From an uncultured Marivita sp. (lineage in GTDB: Bacteria > Pseudomonadota > Alphaproteobacteria > Rhodobacterales > Rhodobacteraceae): a stretch of 35,756 bases of DNA. The stretch covers positions 1-35,756 of the forward strand of contig CANNCS010000034.1 of the NCBI GenBank assembly GCA_947503115.1, given 5' to 3'. Numbering within the stretch: position 1 is the first letter of the stretch; the number at the start of each line of letters is the position of its first letter. Positions 16,931 to 25,618 of this stretch are shown in pieces. Made by a program: the position numbers and the translations under genes. The notes beneath the pieces are model-generated. The model had not been told where the DNA came from, ran no database searches, and saw nothing but the letters and a program-made list of their open reading frames with translations.

Positions 16931-16942
16931 GCGGTTAACCGC
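16931..16942. other. 12-bp perfect palindrome GCGGTTAACCGC
   Basis: Lies 4 bp after the ftsZ stop and just before the terminator stem. It contains TTAACC, reminiscent of a CtrA half-site, but no second half is spaced correctly, and the position is 3' of the gene. It may simply extend the terminator structure. Confidence 0.3.
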
Positions 16943-16946
16943 TTGG

Positions 16947-16975
16947 AAAACGCCTCCGATTTCGGGGGCGTTTTT
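16947..16975 (+). terminator. Rho-independent terminator of ftsZ
   Basis: An AAAA run and CGCCTCCG (16947-16958), loop ATTT, then CGGGGGCG and TTTTT (16963-16975): an 8-bp GC stem with one wobble, extended by A-T pairs and followed by a T-tract. This is the clearest intrinsic terminator in the window and separates ftsZ from lpxC transcriptionally. Confidence 0.85.
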
Positions 16976-16998
16976 CGTTTGAAAGCAGGCTCTTGCAG

Positions 16999-17053
16999 AA
17001 CTTGGCGAGATTCCGCCGATCTGTTTCGAGCCGTTGTTTCAGGCCGTTACAAT
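16999..17053 (+). promoter_or_regulatory. Motif shared with ftsZ upstream region, and candidate lpxC promoter
   Basis: AACTT G GCGA G ATTCCGC C GATCTGT TTC at 16999-17027 closely matches 15146-15174 upstream of ftsZ. Downstream, TACAAT at 17048-17053 is a good -10 candidate, with a weak -35 (TTCGAG, 17025-17030) at 17 bp spacing that overlaps the motif end. Since the ftsZ terminator lies just upstream, a promoter is needed here. Confidence 0.45.
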
Positions 17054-17139
17054 CTTTGATTTGAGGCTGGATAGGTCAGAGAGTATCACCCATCTCGAAA
17101 CGCCGCATGGGGGTGCGGGCGTATTTTATCGAGGGTCAT

Positions 17140-18060
17140 TTGCAAACAACCGTTCATTCTATCGTCCGTTTCTCGGGCATCGGTTTGCATACCGGTGTGA
17201 CAGTGAACATGGCGATCTGCCCAGCCCCCGCTGATCATGGTATTGTGTTTGAGCGTACGGACATCCGGCTAGGCAATGCCCGAATTCCGGCGCTGTTCGA
17301 CTATGCCGAGCAATCGCCGCTTTGCACCATGATCGTTAACCAGTCTGGTGTTTCGGTATCCACCATTGAACATGTCATGGCGGCTTTGGCCGGCTGTGGG
17401 GTGCACAATGCTTTGGTCCGCATCGACGGCCCGGAAGCTCCGGTTTTGGATGGCAGCGCCGCCCCCTTCGTGCGCAGCATCCTTGCCGCTGGCGTTAAAC
17501 AACTGCGCGCTCCGATCCGCGTGATCGAAGTTCTTAGCACCGTTGAGGTGCATACTTCGCAGGGGTGGGCGCGTCTTGGCCCGGGTAACGGGCTGACGAT
17601 GGATTTCCACATCGACTTCTCGGACAAGGCAATCGGCAAGCAAAGCAAATCGCTGGACCTTGCCAATGGCAGTTTCGTGCGTGAGCTTTGTGACAGCCGC
17701 ACGTTCTGCAGGGCTGCCGATGTCGAAGCAATGCGTGCTGCGGGCAAGGCGCTGGGTGGCACGATGGAAAATGCCGTTGTTGTCGATGGCGATTTGGTTC
17801 TGTCGCCGGGTGGTTTGCGCCACAGTGACGAAGCGGTTCGTCACAAAATGCTGGATGCGCTGGGTGATCTTGCTCTCGCAGGTGCGCCTGTGCTGGGTCA
17901 TTACGAAGGCCACAAAGCGGGTCACACTCTGACCAACATGCTGTTGCGGGAACTGTTTGCGACGCCGGATGGCTACCGAATTCGGGATTGTGACTCTGCA
18001 TTGGCGGCGCGTTTGCCGGGGGCTGGTGTTGAGGCACACGAAATTCCGGCGGTCGCCTGA
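17140..18060 (+). CDS. lpxC: LpxC, UDP-3-O-acyl-N-acetylglucosamine deacetylase
   Basis: 306 aa from TTG 17140, which has GAGGG five bases upstream and gives the expected LpxC beginning QTTVHSIVRFSGIGLHTG; ATG 17107 would add 11 residues but has no ribosome-binding site. LpxC is a zinc amidase that removes acetate from UDP-3-O-acyl-GlcNAc, the committed step of lipid A synthesis. Zinc ligands are visible in STIEHVMAALAGCG (His) and in EAVRHKMLDALGDLALAG (His and Asp). The catalytic His lies in GHYEGHKAGHTLTNMLL. Length is normal. Confidence 0.95.
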   Translation: MQTTVHSIVRFSGIGLHTGVTVNMAICPAPADHGIVFERTDIRLGNARIPALFDYAEQSPLCTMIVNQSGVSVSTIEHVMAALAGCGVHNALVRIDGPEAPVLDGSAAPFVRSILAAGVKQLRAPIRVIEVLSTVEVHTSQGWARLGPGNGLTMDFHIDFSDKAIGKQSKSLDLANGSFVRELCDSRTFCRAADVEAMRAAGKALGGTMENAVVVDGDLVLSPGGLRHSDEAVRHKMLDALGDLALAGAPVLGHYEGHKAGHTLTNMLLRELFATPDGYRIRDCDSALAARLPGAGVEAHEIPAVA

Positions 18061-18218
18061 GCCTTTAATCGAACAACGGAACACACCATGCACAGCACAT
18101 GCGCGGATCGTTGATCGCTTGTGTGCCTAAAGGCGTTTTGCCTTCCGATTTAATGTGCTAGGACCAGTGACAGACAAGTGGCACATATAGCCACGGCGGT
18201 TTAACGAAGGTGACGGGC

Positions 18219-19073
18219 ATGGCAGCGGGCAGAAGCGCAAGAGCTGTGATCGGAGCGGGGCTCTTGGTGGTGACGCTGACGGCGTGCAGCGATGGCGAAC
18301 GTCCGGGCTTCGGCCCCGGTGGCGTGCCAATCGAGAACTTTACCGCCGAACAGATTTTCGAACGGGGCGAATTCGAACTGGATCGTAGTGATCCCGAAGA
18401 CGCGGCGTTCTATTTCTCCGAAGTTGAACGGCTTTATCCCTATTCCGAATGGGCCAAGCGTGCAGTGATCATGCAGGCTTTTGCGCACCACCAGAACAAA
18501 GATTACGAGAACAGCCGTTCTGCCGCGCAGCGCTATATCGACTTTTATCCGACCGACGAAGATGCCGCCTATGCGCAATATCTTCTCGCGCTTAGCTATT
18601 ACGACCAGATCGAAGAGGTGGGCCGCGATCAGGGTTTGACCTTCCAGGCATTGCAGGCTTTGCGCACTGTGATCGAACGCTACCCCGACAGCGAATACGC
18701 GCGGTCTTCGGTGCTCAAGTTCGATCTGGCGTTTGACCATCTTGCTGCCAAGGAAATGGAAATTGGGCGCTATTATCTGCGCCGTGAACACCACGCTGCC
18801 GCGATCAACCGGTTCCGTGTTGTGGTCGAGGATTTCCAGACCACCACACACACCGCCGAGGCGCTGCACCGTCTGGTAGAAGCGTATCTGTCGCTGGGTC
18901 TGACTGACGAGGCTCAGACAGCAGGGGCGATTCTGGGCTACAACTATCAATCCACTGATTGGTACGAGGACAGTTTCAAACTGCTCACCGGACGCGGTCT
19001 GGAATTGAAAGCGACCGGGGACAATTGGCTGCGGCAGATCTATCGCCAGATGGTCAAGGGTCAGTGGCTTTGA
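18219..19073 (+). CDS. bamD: BamD, outer-membrane assembly lipoprotein
   Basis: 284 aa from ATG 18219, with GAAGG eight bases upstream; an in-frame GTG at 18210 is possible. The lipobox LTAC, with Cys at about residue 23, follows a short hydrophobic signal, so the protein is a lipoprotein of the outer membrane facing the periplasm. It consists of TPR-like helical repeats, e.g. AEQIFERGEFELDRSDPEDAA and FHHQNKD-type turns followed by YIDFYPTDEDAAYAQYLLAL and VIERYPDSEYA. BamD works with BamA to fold outer-membrane proteins. The neighbours lpxC and recN match the usual order in this group. The 158-bp gap before it holds only a small stem (AAGGC GTTTT GCCTT, 18130-18144). Confidence 0.93.
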   Translation: MAAGRSARAVIGAGLLVVTLTACSDGERPGFGPGGVPIENFTAEQIFERGEFELDRSDPEDAAFYFSEVERLYPYSEWAKRAVIMQAFAHHQNKDYENSRSAAQRYIDFYPTDEDAAYAQYLLALSYYDQIEEVGRDQGLTFQALQALRTVIERYPDSEYARSSVLKFDLAFDHLAAKEMEIGRYYLRREHHAAAINRFRVVVEDFQTTTHTAEALHRLVEAYLSLGLTDEAQTAGAILGYNYQSTDWYEDSFKLLTGRGLELKATGDNWLRQIYRQMVKGQWL

Positions 19074-19114
19074 TCGGGGGGCGGTGCGTCTGACAACGCA
19101 CCCGGTTGCACAGA

Positions 19115-20767
19115 ATGCTGCGCACGCTTGAAATACGGGATATGCTGATCATCAATCGGTTGGAGCTTGAGTTCCAGCCTGGTCTCAATGTGCTGACTGG
19201 CGAAACAGGGGCGGGTAAGTCGATCCTGCTCGACAGTCTTGGCTTTGTACTGGGCTGGCGCGGACGGGCCGAACTGGTCCGTAGCGGTGCCGAGCAGGGC
19301 GAAGTGACCGCCGTGTTCGATCTGCCCAAGAACCATCCGGCACATGGCGTTCTGGCCGAGGCCGGCTTCGAAGATGCCGACGAACTGATCCTGCGTCGCG
19401 TGAATACCGCAGATGGACGCAAGACAGGTTGGGTGAATGATCGCCGTGTGACAGGCGAGATGTTGCGGGCGCTATCGGGCACGCTGGTAGAACTGCATGG
19501 CCAGCACGACGACCGTGGTCTTTTGAATCCCAAGGGCCACCGTGCGCTGTTGGATCAATTTGCCGGGCATGACGATTTGCTCGTCGCCGTTAAATCCGCT
19601 TGGAGCACGATGTCCAAGGCCCGCAAGGCACTGGCCGAAGCCGAAACAGCGTATAAGGCGGCACAGGCCGAGGAAGAATTTCTGCGTCATTCGGTGGGCG
19701 AGTTGGATAAGCTGGCCCCGGAACCCGGCGAAGATGCGGAGTTAGACGCGCGGCGTCGCATGATGCAGGCGTCCGAGCGTATCCGCGACGACATTGCACG
19801 CGCGGCACAGGTGATGGGACAGGACGGCGCCGAAGGCGCAATGTCGGATGCACTGCGTTGGCTCGAAGGCGTCAGCGATGCCGCCGAGGGGCGTCTGGAC
19901 GAGCCTTTAGCAGCGCTCGCTCGGGCGATGGCTGAACTGGACGAGGCGGCTCATGGCGTGACTGCAACGCTCGACTCACTCGAATTCGATCCGCACGAGC
20001 TTGAAGCGACAGAAGAACGACTTTTTGCGCTCAGGGCGCAGGCCCGCAAACATGGTGTTGCCCCTGATGATCTGTCCGGTTTGGCAGACACTCTGCGCGA
20101 CCGTTTGGCCGCGCTGGATCAGGGTGCTGACCGCATGACGCGGTTGCAATCCGAACTCCGTGGCGCCGAAGCGGCGTATGAGAGCGCCGCGATGGCATTG
20201 CGAGACAGCCGTACGGCGGCGGCTAAACGGTTGGATACGGCGGTCTGTGCGGAACTGGCTCCGCTAAAAATGGAACGCGCGGTGTTCGTAACCGATCTGT
20301 CGGGCGCTCCCGCCGGCCCAGAGGGCAGCGATGCCGTAGCCTTCACCGTTGCTACCAATCCCGGCGCACCGGCTGGACCGATCGGCAAGATCGCGTCAGG
20401 CGGCGAACTCAGCCGTTTTCTGCTGGCGCTCAAGGTTTGCCTGTCAGAACAGCGCGACGCCGGGCTGACGATGATCTTCGATGAAATCGACCGAGGTGTC
20501 GGTGGAGCCACTGCCGATGCAGTGGGCCGTCGTCTTGCCGCGTTGGCCGAAGGTGGTCAGGTTCTTGTCGTCACACACTCGCCGCAGGTGGCCGCGCTTG
20601 GGGCGCATCATTGGCGCGTGGAAAAGCGCGTTCTGAACGAACAGACCACCTCGACTGTGGTCCCATTGGATGCGTCTGCGCGCGAAGGTGAGATCGCCCG
20701 TATGTTGTCGGGCGATACCATCACGGATGAGGCCCGCGCAGCGGCGCGGGCGCTCTTGGCGGGTTAA
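19115..20767 (+). CDS. recN: RecN, SMC-like DNA repair ATPase
   Basis: 550 aa from ATG 19115; TTG 19106 in frame is a weaker start. RecN helps join broken DNA ends during recombinational repair. The N-terminal ATPase half has ITRLELEF-type strands and Walker A GETGAGKSILLDSL at about 33-46; the middle is a long coiled-coil arm rich in Ala, Glu, Arg and Lys (about 150-370); the C-terminal half has the signature IASGGELSRFLLALK and Walker B LTMIFDEIDRGVGG. Length is normal. It ends in a 4-bp convergent overlap with the DUF1772 gene. Confidence 0.95.
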   Translation: MLRTLEIRDMLIINRLELEFQPGLNVLTGETGAGKSILLDSLGFVLGWRGRAELVRSGAEQGEVTAVFDLPKNHPAHGVLAEAGFEDADELILRRVNTADGRKTGWVNDRRVTGEMLRALSGTLVELHGQHDDRGLLNPKGHRALLDQFAGHDDLLVAVKSAWSTMSKARKALAEAETAYKAAQAEEEFLRHSVGELDKLAPEPGEDAELDARRRMMQASERIRDDIARAAQVMGQDGAEGAMSDALRWLEGVSDAAEGRLDEPLAALARAMAELDEAAHGVTATLDSLEFDPHELEATEERLFALRAQARKHGVAPDDLSGLADTLRDRLAALDQGADRMTRLQSELRGAEAAYESAAMALRDSRTAAAKRLDTAVCAELAPLKMERAVFVTDLSGAPAGPEGSDAVAFTVATNPGAPAGPIGKIASGGELSRFLLALKVCLSEQRDAGLTMIFDEIDRGVGGATADAVGRRLAALAEGGQVLVVTHSPQVAALGAHHWRVEKRVLNEQTTSTVVPLDASAREGEIARMLSGDTITDEARAAARALLAG

Positions 20768-21306
20768 AGGCGCATCAGGCCATATCCAGCAAACGCCAGC
20801 GTGATGCCGCTAAACACGGTGCGGATCACGTTATAAACCTGCCATGTACCCGAGTATTCGACCCAAATCGCACGGGCGTCGTCGATATCTGTGGGCACGG
20901 TCAAAAGACCCAAAGATTCGTTCATCGGCACGTTGTTTGTCATTGTCAGGATCAATCCGCCAACCGCATAGATCAGCCCGCCCACCGCAAACGACATCGC
21001 CGCGTGGTTGCGGTGGGTGCGCCACGCCAAAAGCGCCGCGATCCACAGTACGAATGGTGTGCCGAAAAACGCCGGAGCAAAGACCGCATTGCGCACCGAT
21101 CCGTTCATCGCCTGCATGGCCTGAATGGCGACCCGTGGATCGGTCGCATCGAGTCCCCACATGGTCGAACAGATCCACGCATAGAAGAACCCGAAAATCG
21201 CGCCGCTGAAGACGACGGCCAACAGGCCTGCACTGCGGGTCGCCAGATCCGCGACCAAGGAGATCTGCGTGGTAGGCGGAGTATATGCGGTAGGAAGGGG
21301 TGTCAT
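20764..21306 (-). CDS. DUF1772 (anthrone oxygenase-like) membrane protein
   Basis: 180 aa, with AAGGA before the ATG at 21306. Four hydrophobic segments (about residues 24-46, 74-94, 102-124 and 155-178) and the conserved pattern FSGAIFGFFYAW...AMQAMNGSVRN...F.GTP...TMTNNVPMN resemble DUF1772 proteins, a superfamily that includes fungal anthrone oxygenases. A catalytic function in bacteria is not established. The divergent upstream region holds an inverted repeat (21323-21372) that may be its operator. It faces clcA on the other side. Confidence 0.78.
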   Translation of the reverse strand: MTPLPTAYTPPTTQISLVADLATRSAGLLAVVFSGAIFGFFYAWICSTMWGLDATDPRVAIQAMQAMNGSVRNAVFAPAFFGTPFVLWIAALLAWRTHRNHAAMSFAVGGLIYAVGGLILTMTNNVPMNESLGLLTVPTDIDDARAIWVEYSGTWQVYNVIRTVFSGITLAFAGYGLMRL

Positions 21307-21322
21307 GTCGGTTTCCTTTTAA

Positions 21323-21372
21323 ATCCGTAATTCAGTGTGCGCTTTGGTAAATCCGAACATTTGATTACGGAT
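21323..21372. promoter_or_regulatory. Inverted repeat upstream of the DUF1772 gene
   Basis: ATCCGTAAT (21323-21331) and its exact complement ATTACGGAT (21364-21372) are separated by 32 bp, with a further AAATCCG at 21350 echoing the left arm. The block begins 17 bp upstream of the DUF1772 ATG on the minus strand. It could be an operator for an unlinked regulator. The remaining DNA up to the clcA start (21571) includes a small ACGCT/AGCGT stem near 21411-21430 followed by TTTT, and nothing else clear. Confidence 0.3.
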
Positions 21373-21570
21373 GCAAGTCAACAACTTTTTGTGTGTCACC
21401 AGATGGACGCACGCTGTAAGAAAGCGTCTTTTCCGGCTTGAAAGTGTGTCCTGACACCGACGGTCACAGACTGTGATCGCTTCAGGGGTGGACACTTGAG
21501 CCGCATTGAATAAGCCTAGGTAATCAGAAGATTTTTGGCGTGGTACGCTTCCCCGAAAGGTCCGCTCGGC

Positions 21571-23247
21571 ATGGCGCCTGCTTTGCGTGGTCAACTACAG
21601 GCAATGAAGAGGCAGTTCGCGCGCGGCTGGGATTTGCTGCGCCATAAAGGACCGTCGCAATTCCAGTTTTGGCTGATTGCGCTTTTGATCGGGGTCGCAG
21701 CCGGTCTGGCAGCTACACTGTTCCGTCTTGCCATCACGTTTCTGCAAACGTCAGTCTATGGCACGCCCAGCGTTGCGACGATTCACAGCTATGCCGAAAA
21801 CTTGCCGTGGTGGATGCTTTTGTTGATCCCCACGGTGGGTGGTTTGGTGGTGGGTGTGATCGTCCATTACTTCACGCCGGACGGGCGGGTGCGCTCGGTC
21901 GCAGACGTGATCGAAGGCGCGGCGCTCAATGATGGTAGGGTGGAAAAGAAGGCCGGTATCGCGTCGGCCATCTGTTCATGGATCACACTGTCGACCGGAG
22001 GAAGCACCGGGCGGGAAGGGCCGGTGGTGCATATCGCCGCGATGCTGTCGTCCTGGGTGTCGAACACCATACGCGCCGACGGGATCACCGGGCGCGACTT
22101 GCTCGGGTGTGCCGTGGCTGCCGCTGTATCGGCCAGCTTCAACGCACCCATTGCGGGCGCTCTGTTCGCGCTTGAAGTGATCCTGCGCCATTTCGCGGTT
22201 CACGCATTCGCCCCCATTGTGGTGGCAAGCGCCGCTGGGACAGTGATCAACCGTCTGGTCTTTGGCGATGTGACCGAGTTCAAACTGCCTGGCACGACCA
22301 CGGTTGAATTCTACGTCGAACTGCCCGCCTTCTTTATACTTGGTCTCATTTGCGGTCTCGTTGCAGTGGCGATGATGCGCGCGGTGTTTCTGGCCGACGA
22401 TGTCGGATCACAAGTGCAACGCAACCTTGGCCTGCCGCACCTGCTGCGCCCGGCGGCTGCCGGGGTCATGCTGGGCGCATTGGCGATTTGGTTTCCGCAC
22501 ATCATCGGGGTCGGTTACGAGACCACCTCCCGAGCGTTGACCGGAGCACTTCTGTGGCACGAGGCGGTGGTCTTTGCCATGCTCAAAGTGGTTGCGGTGG
22601 CCATCACCATGGGCGGGCGTATGGGCGGCGGTGTGTTCTCACCTTCGCTCATGCTGGGCGCGTTGACTGGGCTGGCGTTTGGCCTGATCGCGACAGGGCT
22701 TTTCCCTGATCAATCGGGTACCGCAACGTTATATGCGCTTGCCGGTATGGGCGCAGTTGCCGCCGCTGTACTGGGCGCACCGATCTCGACCACGCTGATT
22801 GTCTTCGAACTGACCGGAGACTGGCAGACGGGCCTTGCAGTGATGGTTTCAGTCTCAATGTCCACCGCCGTATCGGCGCGTTTGGTCGATCGGTCTTTCT
22901 TCCTTACCCAACTTGAGCGCCGCAATGTGCACCTTGCGGCCGGGCCTCAGGCCTATCTGTTGGCGATGTTCCGTGTGCAGGGGGTGATGCGCAAACCCAC
23001 AGACAGCAACTCGGCTGACGAAGAGGCCTGCATGACGATGATCGAACAGGGACTTTTCGTTCAGGCACAAGCCACGCTGGAAACAGCGTTGCCGCTTTTT
23101 GACAAATCAGGTGTGGCCTTCCTGCCTGTGGTCAAACTTGAAGGTCCCGAAGACGCGCCCGTCCTGCAGGGCGCGTTGTTCCATGTCGATGCGCTCAAGG
23201 CTTACAACCGCGCACTTGCCGCGACGGCCGAGGAAGAGCATAGCTGA
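21571..23247 (+). CDS. CLC-family chloride channel/transporter with degenerate CBS tail
   Basis: 558 aa from ATG 21571, with GAAAGG about ten bases upstream; TTG 21535 would add 12 residues. A CLC membrane domain (about 30-455) is followed by a soluble region (about 460-555) resembling a degenerate CBS pair. The gating motif GREGP at 147-151 (Glu149) and GGRMGGGVFSPSLMLGA are intact. Two features differ from E. coli ClcA: the first anion-selectivity motif (GSGIP) is replaced by RVRSVADVIEG at about 106-116, and the internal proton glutamate is a Val (FALEV, 203), as in eukaryotic CLC channels. These changes suggest channel-like or uncoupled anion transport, an inference only. Confidence 0.92.
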   Translation: MAPALRGQLQAMKRQFARGWDLLRHKGPSQFQFWLIALLIGVAAGLAATLFRLAITFLQTSVYGTPSVATIHSYAENLPWWMLLLIPTVGGLVVGVIVHYFTPDGRVRSVADVIEGAALNDGRVEKKAGIASAICSWITLSTGGSTGREGPVVHIAAMLSSWVSNTIRADGITGRDLLGCAVAAAVSASFNAPIAGALFALEVILRHFAVHAFAPIVVASAAGTVINRLVFGDVTEFKLPGTTTVEFYVELPAFFILGLICGLVAVAMMRAVFLADDVGSQVQRNLGLPHLLRPAAAGVMLGALAIWFPHIIGVGYETTSRALTGALLWHEAVVFAMLKVVAVAITMGGRMGGGVFSPSLMLGALTGLAFGLIATGLFPDQSGTATLYALAGMGAVAAAVLGAPISTTLIVFELTGDWQTGLAVMVSVSMSTAVSARLVDRSFFLTQLERRNVHLAAGPQAYLLAMFRVQGVMRKPTDSNSADEEACMTMIEQGLFVQAQATLETALPLFDKSGVAFLPVVKLEGPEDAPVLQGALFHVDALKAYNRALAATAEEEHS

Positions 23248-23258
23248 GACGGCGCGGA

Positions 23259-23603
23259 TCAGATCCGTTCGACCAGCACTCCATCCTGAACCCCGAACGC
23301 AAGGTGATCCTTGATTTCGGCAGCGTCGGCGTTCGGAGTTTCATAGGACCAGACGGCGTTCGTGTAGGTTTTGCTTTTCGATACGATGTCGAAATAGCTG
23401 GCTTCGCCTTTGTGAGGACAGGTCGTCTTGTGCGCAGACGCATCCAGAAACGCCATCGCCACGTCGGACCGCGGGAAGTAAATGACGAAGGGCATGTCGC
23501 CTTCGTTCAATTCCAGGGCATTGGCGCTTTCTGCGATCACTGCACCGCCGGCGCGCACCACCCAAGTTCCTTCGGCTGGTCTGACTGTAATGTGTTTCTG
23601 CAT
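23259..23603 (-). CDS. DUF427 domain protein
   Basis: 114 aa, with AAAGGGA before the ATG at 23603. The single compact domain matches DUF427: HITVRPAEGTWVVRAGGAVIAES, PFVIYFPRSDVAMAFL, CPHKGEASYFDI and NAVWSYETPNADAAEIKDHLAF. Function of this family is unknown; it is soluble and widespread in alphaproteobacteria and actinobacteria. It converges with clcA (11-bp gap) and lies 59 bp downstream of the aminopeptidase gene on the same strand, so co-transcription is possible. Confidence 0.88.
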   Translation of the reverse strand: MQKHITVRPAEGTWVVRAGGAVIAESANALELNEGDMPFVIYFPRSDVAMAFLDASAHKTTCPHKGEASYFDIVSKSKTYTNAVWSYETPNADAAEIKDHLAFGVQDGVLVERI

Positions 23604-23662
23604 GATCCATCCCTTTTGACTGCGATGTACCGGGGTTAACGGGGAAATGTAAATGTTTATGG

Positions 23663-25444
23663 TCAGATTGGTGCGCAGGCCCGTGTCAGCCAGGTTGACA
23701 CATCGCCCTCAACCAACGGCCCGATCCGCGCCAGAACCTTTGCATGATAGGCATTGAGCCAATTGCGCTCTGCCTCGGTCAGAAGCCCCGTGTCAATCAG
23801 CCGCGTGTCGATGGGCACATAGGTCAGCGTCTCAAACCGGTACATTTCGGGCACCGTCTGATCTGGCAGGGCGGGGGCCTTTTCCACAACGATCAGGTTC
23901 TCGATCCGAATACCGAACGCACCTTCTTTGTAGAAACCTGGTTCATTTGACAGGATCATTCCCGGCATGAACGGCACCATATTGCTGCGGGCCAAACGTT
24001 GTGGCCCCTCATGCACGCTCAGATAGGATCCGACACCGTGACCGGTGCCGTGGCCGTAATCCATTCCGTTCTCCCAAAGAGCAGCCCGCGCCAACACATC
24101 CATGTCGCGTCCGGCCAAGCCCTTGGGCCAGCGCAGCTTTGAAATTGCGATCATCCCCTTGAGCACCAGCGTGAAAGCGCGCCTTTCTTCCTCGCCGGCC
24201 GGACCTATGGCGATGGTACGGGTGATGTCAGTGGTGCCATCCACATATTGCCCGCCGCTGTCGACCAGCAGGAGCCCATGTTCGACCGTGCGATTGGTCT
24301 TTTCCGTCACCCGATAATGGACGATTGCCCCGTTTGGCCCGGCACCCGAAATGGTGTCGAAGCTGATATCTCGCAAAGCATTGGTCGCCGAGCGTTCGCT
24401 CTCCAGCTGGGTGACCACGTCGATCTCCGTCAGGCTGCCAACGGGTTGTTGGTCAAGCCAACAAAGGAACCGAGCCATCGCCGCCCCGTCGCGCAGATGT
24501 GCCGCGCGTGTGCCGCCCAGTTCTGCTGCGGATTTACACGCCTTGGGCAGAGCACACGGATCCTGCGCCTCGATCATCGCCGCTCCGGCCTCGCGCAGCG
24601 TGTCCGCCACAATCACCGGGCAGCTTTTGGGGTCGATCTGTACCGGACCTTCCAGCTTGGACAAAGTTGGCAAGAAATCTTCGACCGGGGCCACATCAAC
24701 CATCGGCCCAAGATGGCCGCCAAGATGAGCCAGCTTTTCGGGGTTCACAAACAGGGTGACCGTAGCCTTTGCGTGCAACAGCGCAAAGCCAAGCATAAAT
24801 GGCGTTCGGGGCAAATCATCCCCACGAATGTTCAAAAGCCAGCAAATGCTGTCTGGCAGGGTCAGAACGGCACAGCGCGCAGGGCCAAGAGCTGTCGCCA
24901 ACCGCGCGATCTTGTCTTTGTGCGCTTCACCGGCTAGGTCAACAGGCTGAACAAAGGCATGGCTCGCCGGTGGATCTGGCTGATCCTCCCAAATGCGATC
25001 CACAAGGTTCTCCGTCCGTTGCAACGTTACGCTGGGCGTAGTGGCTTCCAGATCCCGGATCTGCGACACCGTGTGCAGCCACGGGTCAAACCCCACAACA
25101 CCGTTCGGTGCGACATGCTCAGTCAGCCAGTCGCCCAATGTCACCTCAGGCCAGTCCACGGGGGTGAACACATCTGCCACCTGCACGCGCACCTGCACCC
25201 GGTAACGACCATCGACAAAAACGCTCGCCTTGTCTCGCAACGCAACGCAATAGCCCGCCGATCCAGTGAACCCGGTTAGCCATGCCAGACGACTGTCCCG
25301 CTCGGCCACGTATTCTCCCTGATGCGCATCGGCGCGCGGAACGATGAACCCATCCACACCCGCAGCCAACATTTCTTTGCGCAAAGCCGCCAACCGCGGC
25401 GGGCCCTGTTCGGGGGACGAGGGTTCGGAAAAACTCTGAAACAT
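23663..25444 (-). CDS. M24-family aminopeptidase P (Xaa-Pro aminopeptidase)
   Basis: 593 aa from ATG 25444; the frame is open to 25516 but without family similarity. The enzyme removes N-terminal residues preceding proline and is cytoplasmic. Two creatinase-type N-terminal domains (about 10-290, with DGFIVPRADAHQGEYV and WLTGFTGSAG) precede the pita-bread domain. All five expected metal ligands are visible: Asp in LLVDSGGQY, Asp in DGTTDITRT, His in GTGHGVGSYL, Glu in LSNEPGFY and Glu in GIRIENLIVV. The length fits the three-domain aminopeptidase P class (about 600 aa) common in this group and in eukaryotic XPNPEP1. Confidence 0.93.
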   Translation of the reverse strand: MFQSFSEPSSPEQGPPRLAALRKEMLAAGVDGFIVPRADAHQGEYVAERDSRLAWLTGFTGSAGYCVALRDKASVFVDGRYRVQVRVQVADVFTPVDWPEVTLGDWLTEHVAPNGVVGFDPWLHTVSQIRDLEATTPSVTLQRTENLVDRIWEDQPDPPASHAFVQPVDLAGEAHKDKIARLATALGPARCAVLTLPDSICWLLNIRGDDLPRTPFMLGFALLHAKATVTLFVNPEKLAHLGGHLGPMVDVAPVEDFLPTLSKLEGPVQIDPKSCPVIVADTLREAGAAMIEAQDPCALPKACKSAAELGGTRAAHLRDGAAMARFLCWLDQQPVGSLTEIDVVTQLESERSATNALRDISFDTISGAGPNGAIVHYRVTEKTNRTVEHGLLLVDSGGQYVDGTTDITRTIAIGPAGEEERRAFTLVLKGMIAISKLRWPKGLAGRDMDVLARAALWENGMDYGHGTGHGVGSYLSVHEGPQRLARSNMVPFMPGMILSNEPGFYKEGAFGIRIENLIVVEKAPALPDQTVPEMYRFETLTYVPIDTRLIDTGLLTEAERNWLNAYHAKVLARIGPLVEGDVSTWLTRACAPI

Positions 25445-25534
25445 GATACGATCTCTCTTCGATGTTGCGCGAGCGAACCCGGAATGACATGCAATGGCAA
25501 GCCCCGCTTGAGACAATCAGGGGCTGAAATGCCG

Positions 25535-25583
25535 CCTGCTTCTTCTTTTTACAAATATGCAAATCGCGCCCCTTTGGGGCGCG
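25535..25583 (-). repeat. Dispersed hairpin + ATATTT element, copy B
   Basis: On the minus strand, downstream of cobT, an 8-bp stem (25565-25583; CGCGCCCC, TTT, GGGGCGCG) is followed by GCATATTTGT, an A-run and GAAGAAGCAGG. This is the most diverged copy of the element also found at 6253-6310 and 27505-27559. It may terminate the cobS-cobT transcript. Confidence 0.5.
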
Positions 25584-25618
25584 GCGGTCGAACCGGCTTA
25601 GTCGGTCGGAAAGTCAAA

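Noticed and set aside
16931-16942. GCGGTTAACCGC as a CtrA site
   Set aside because: The second TTAA half is not at 7-bp spacing and the site is downstream of ftsZ, next to its terminator; listed only as a palindrome.
21466-21481. TCACA-GAC-TGTGA dyad near 21463-21478 as a CRP/FNR operator
   Set aside because: Arm order and 3-bp spacing do not match TGTGA-N6-TCACA sites.
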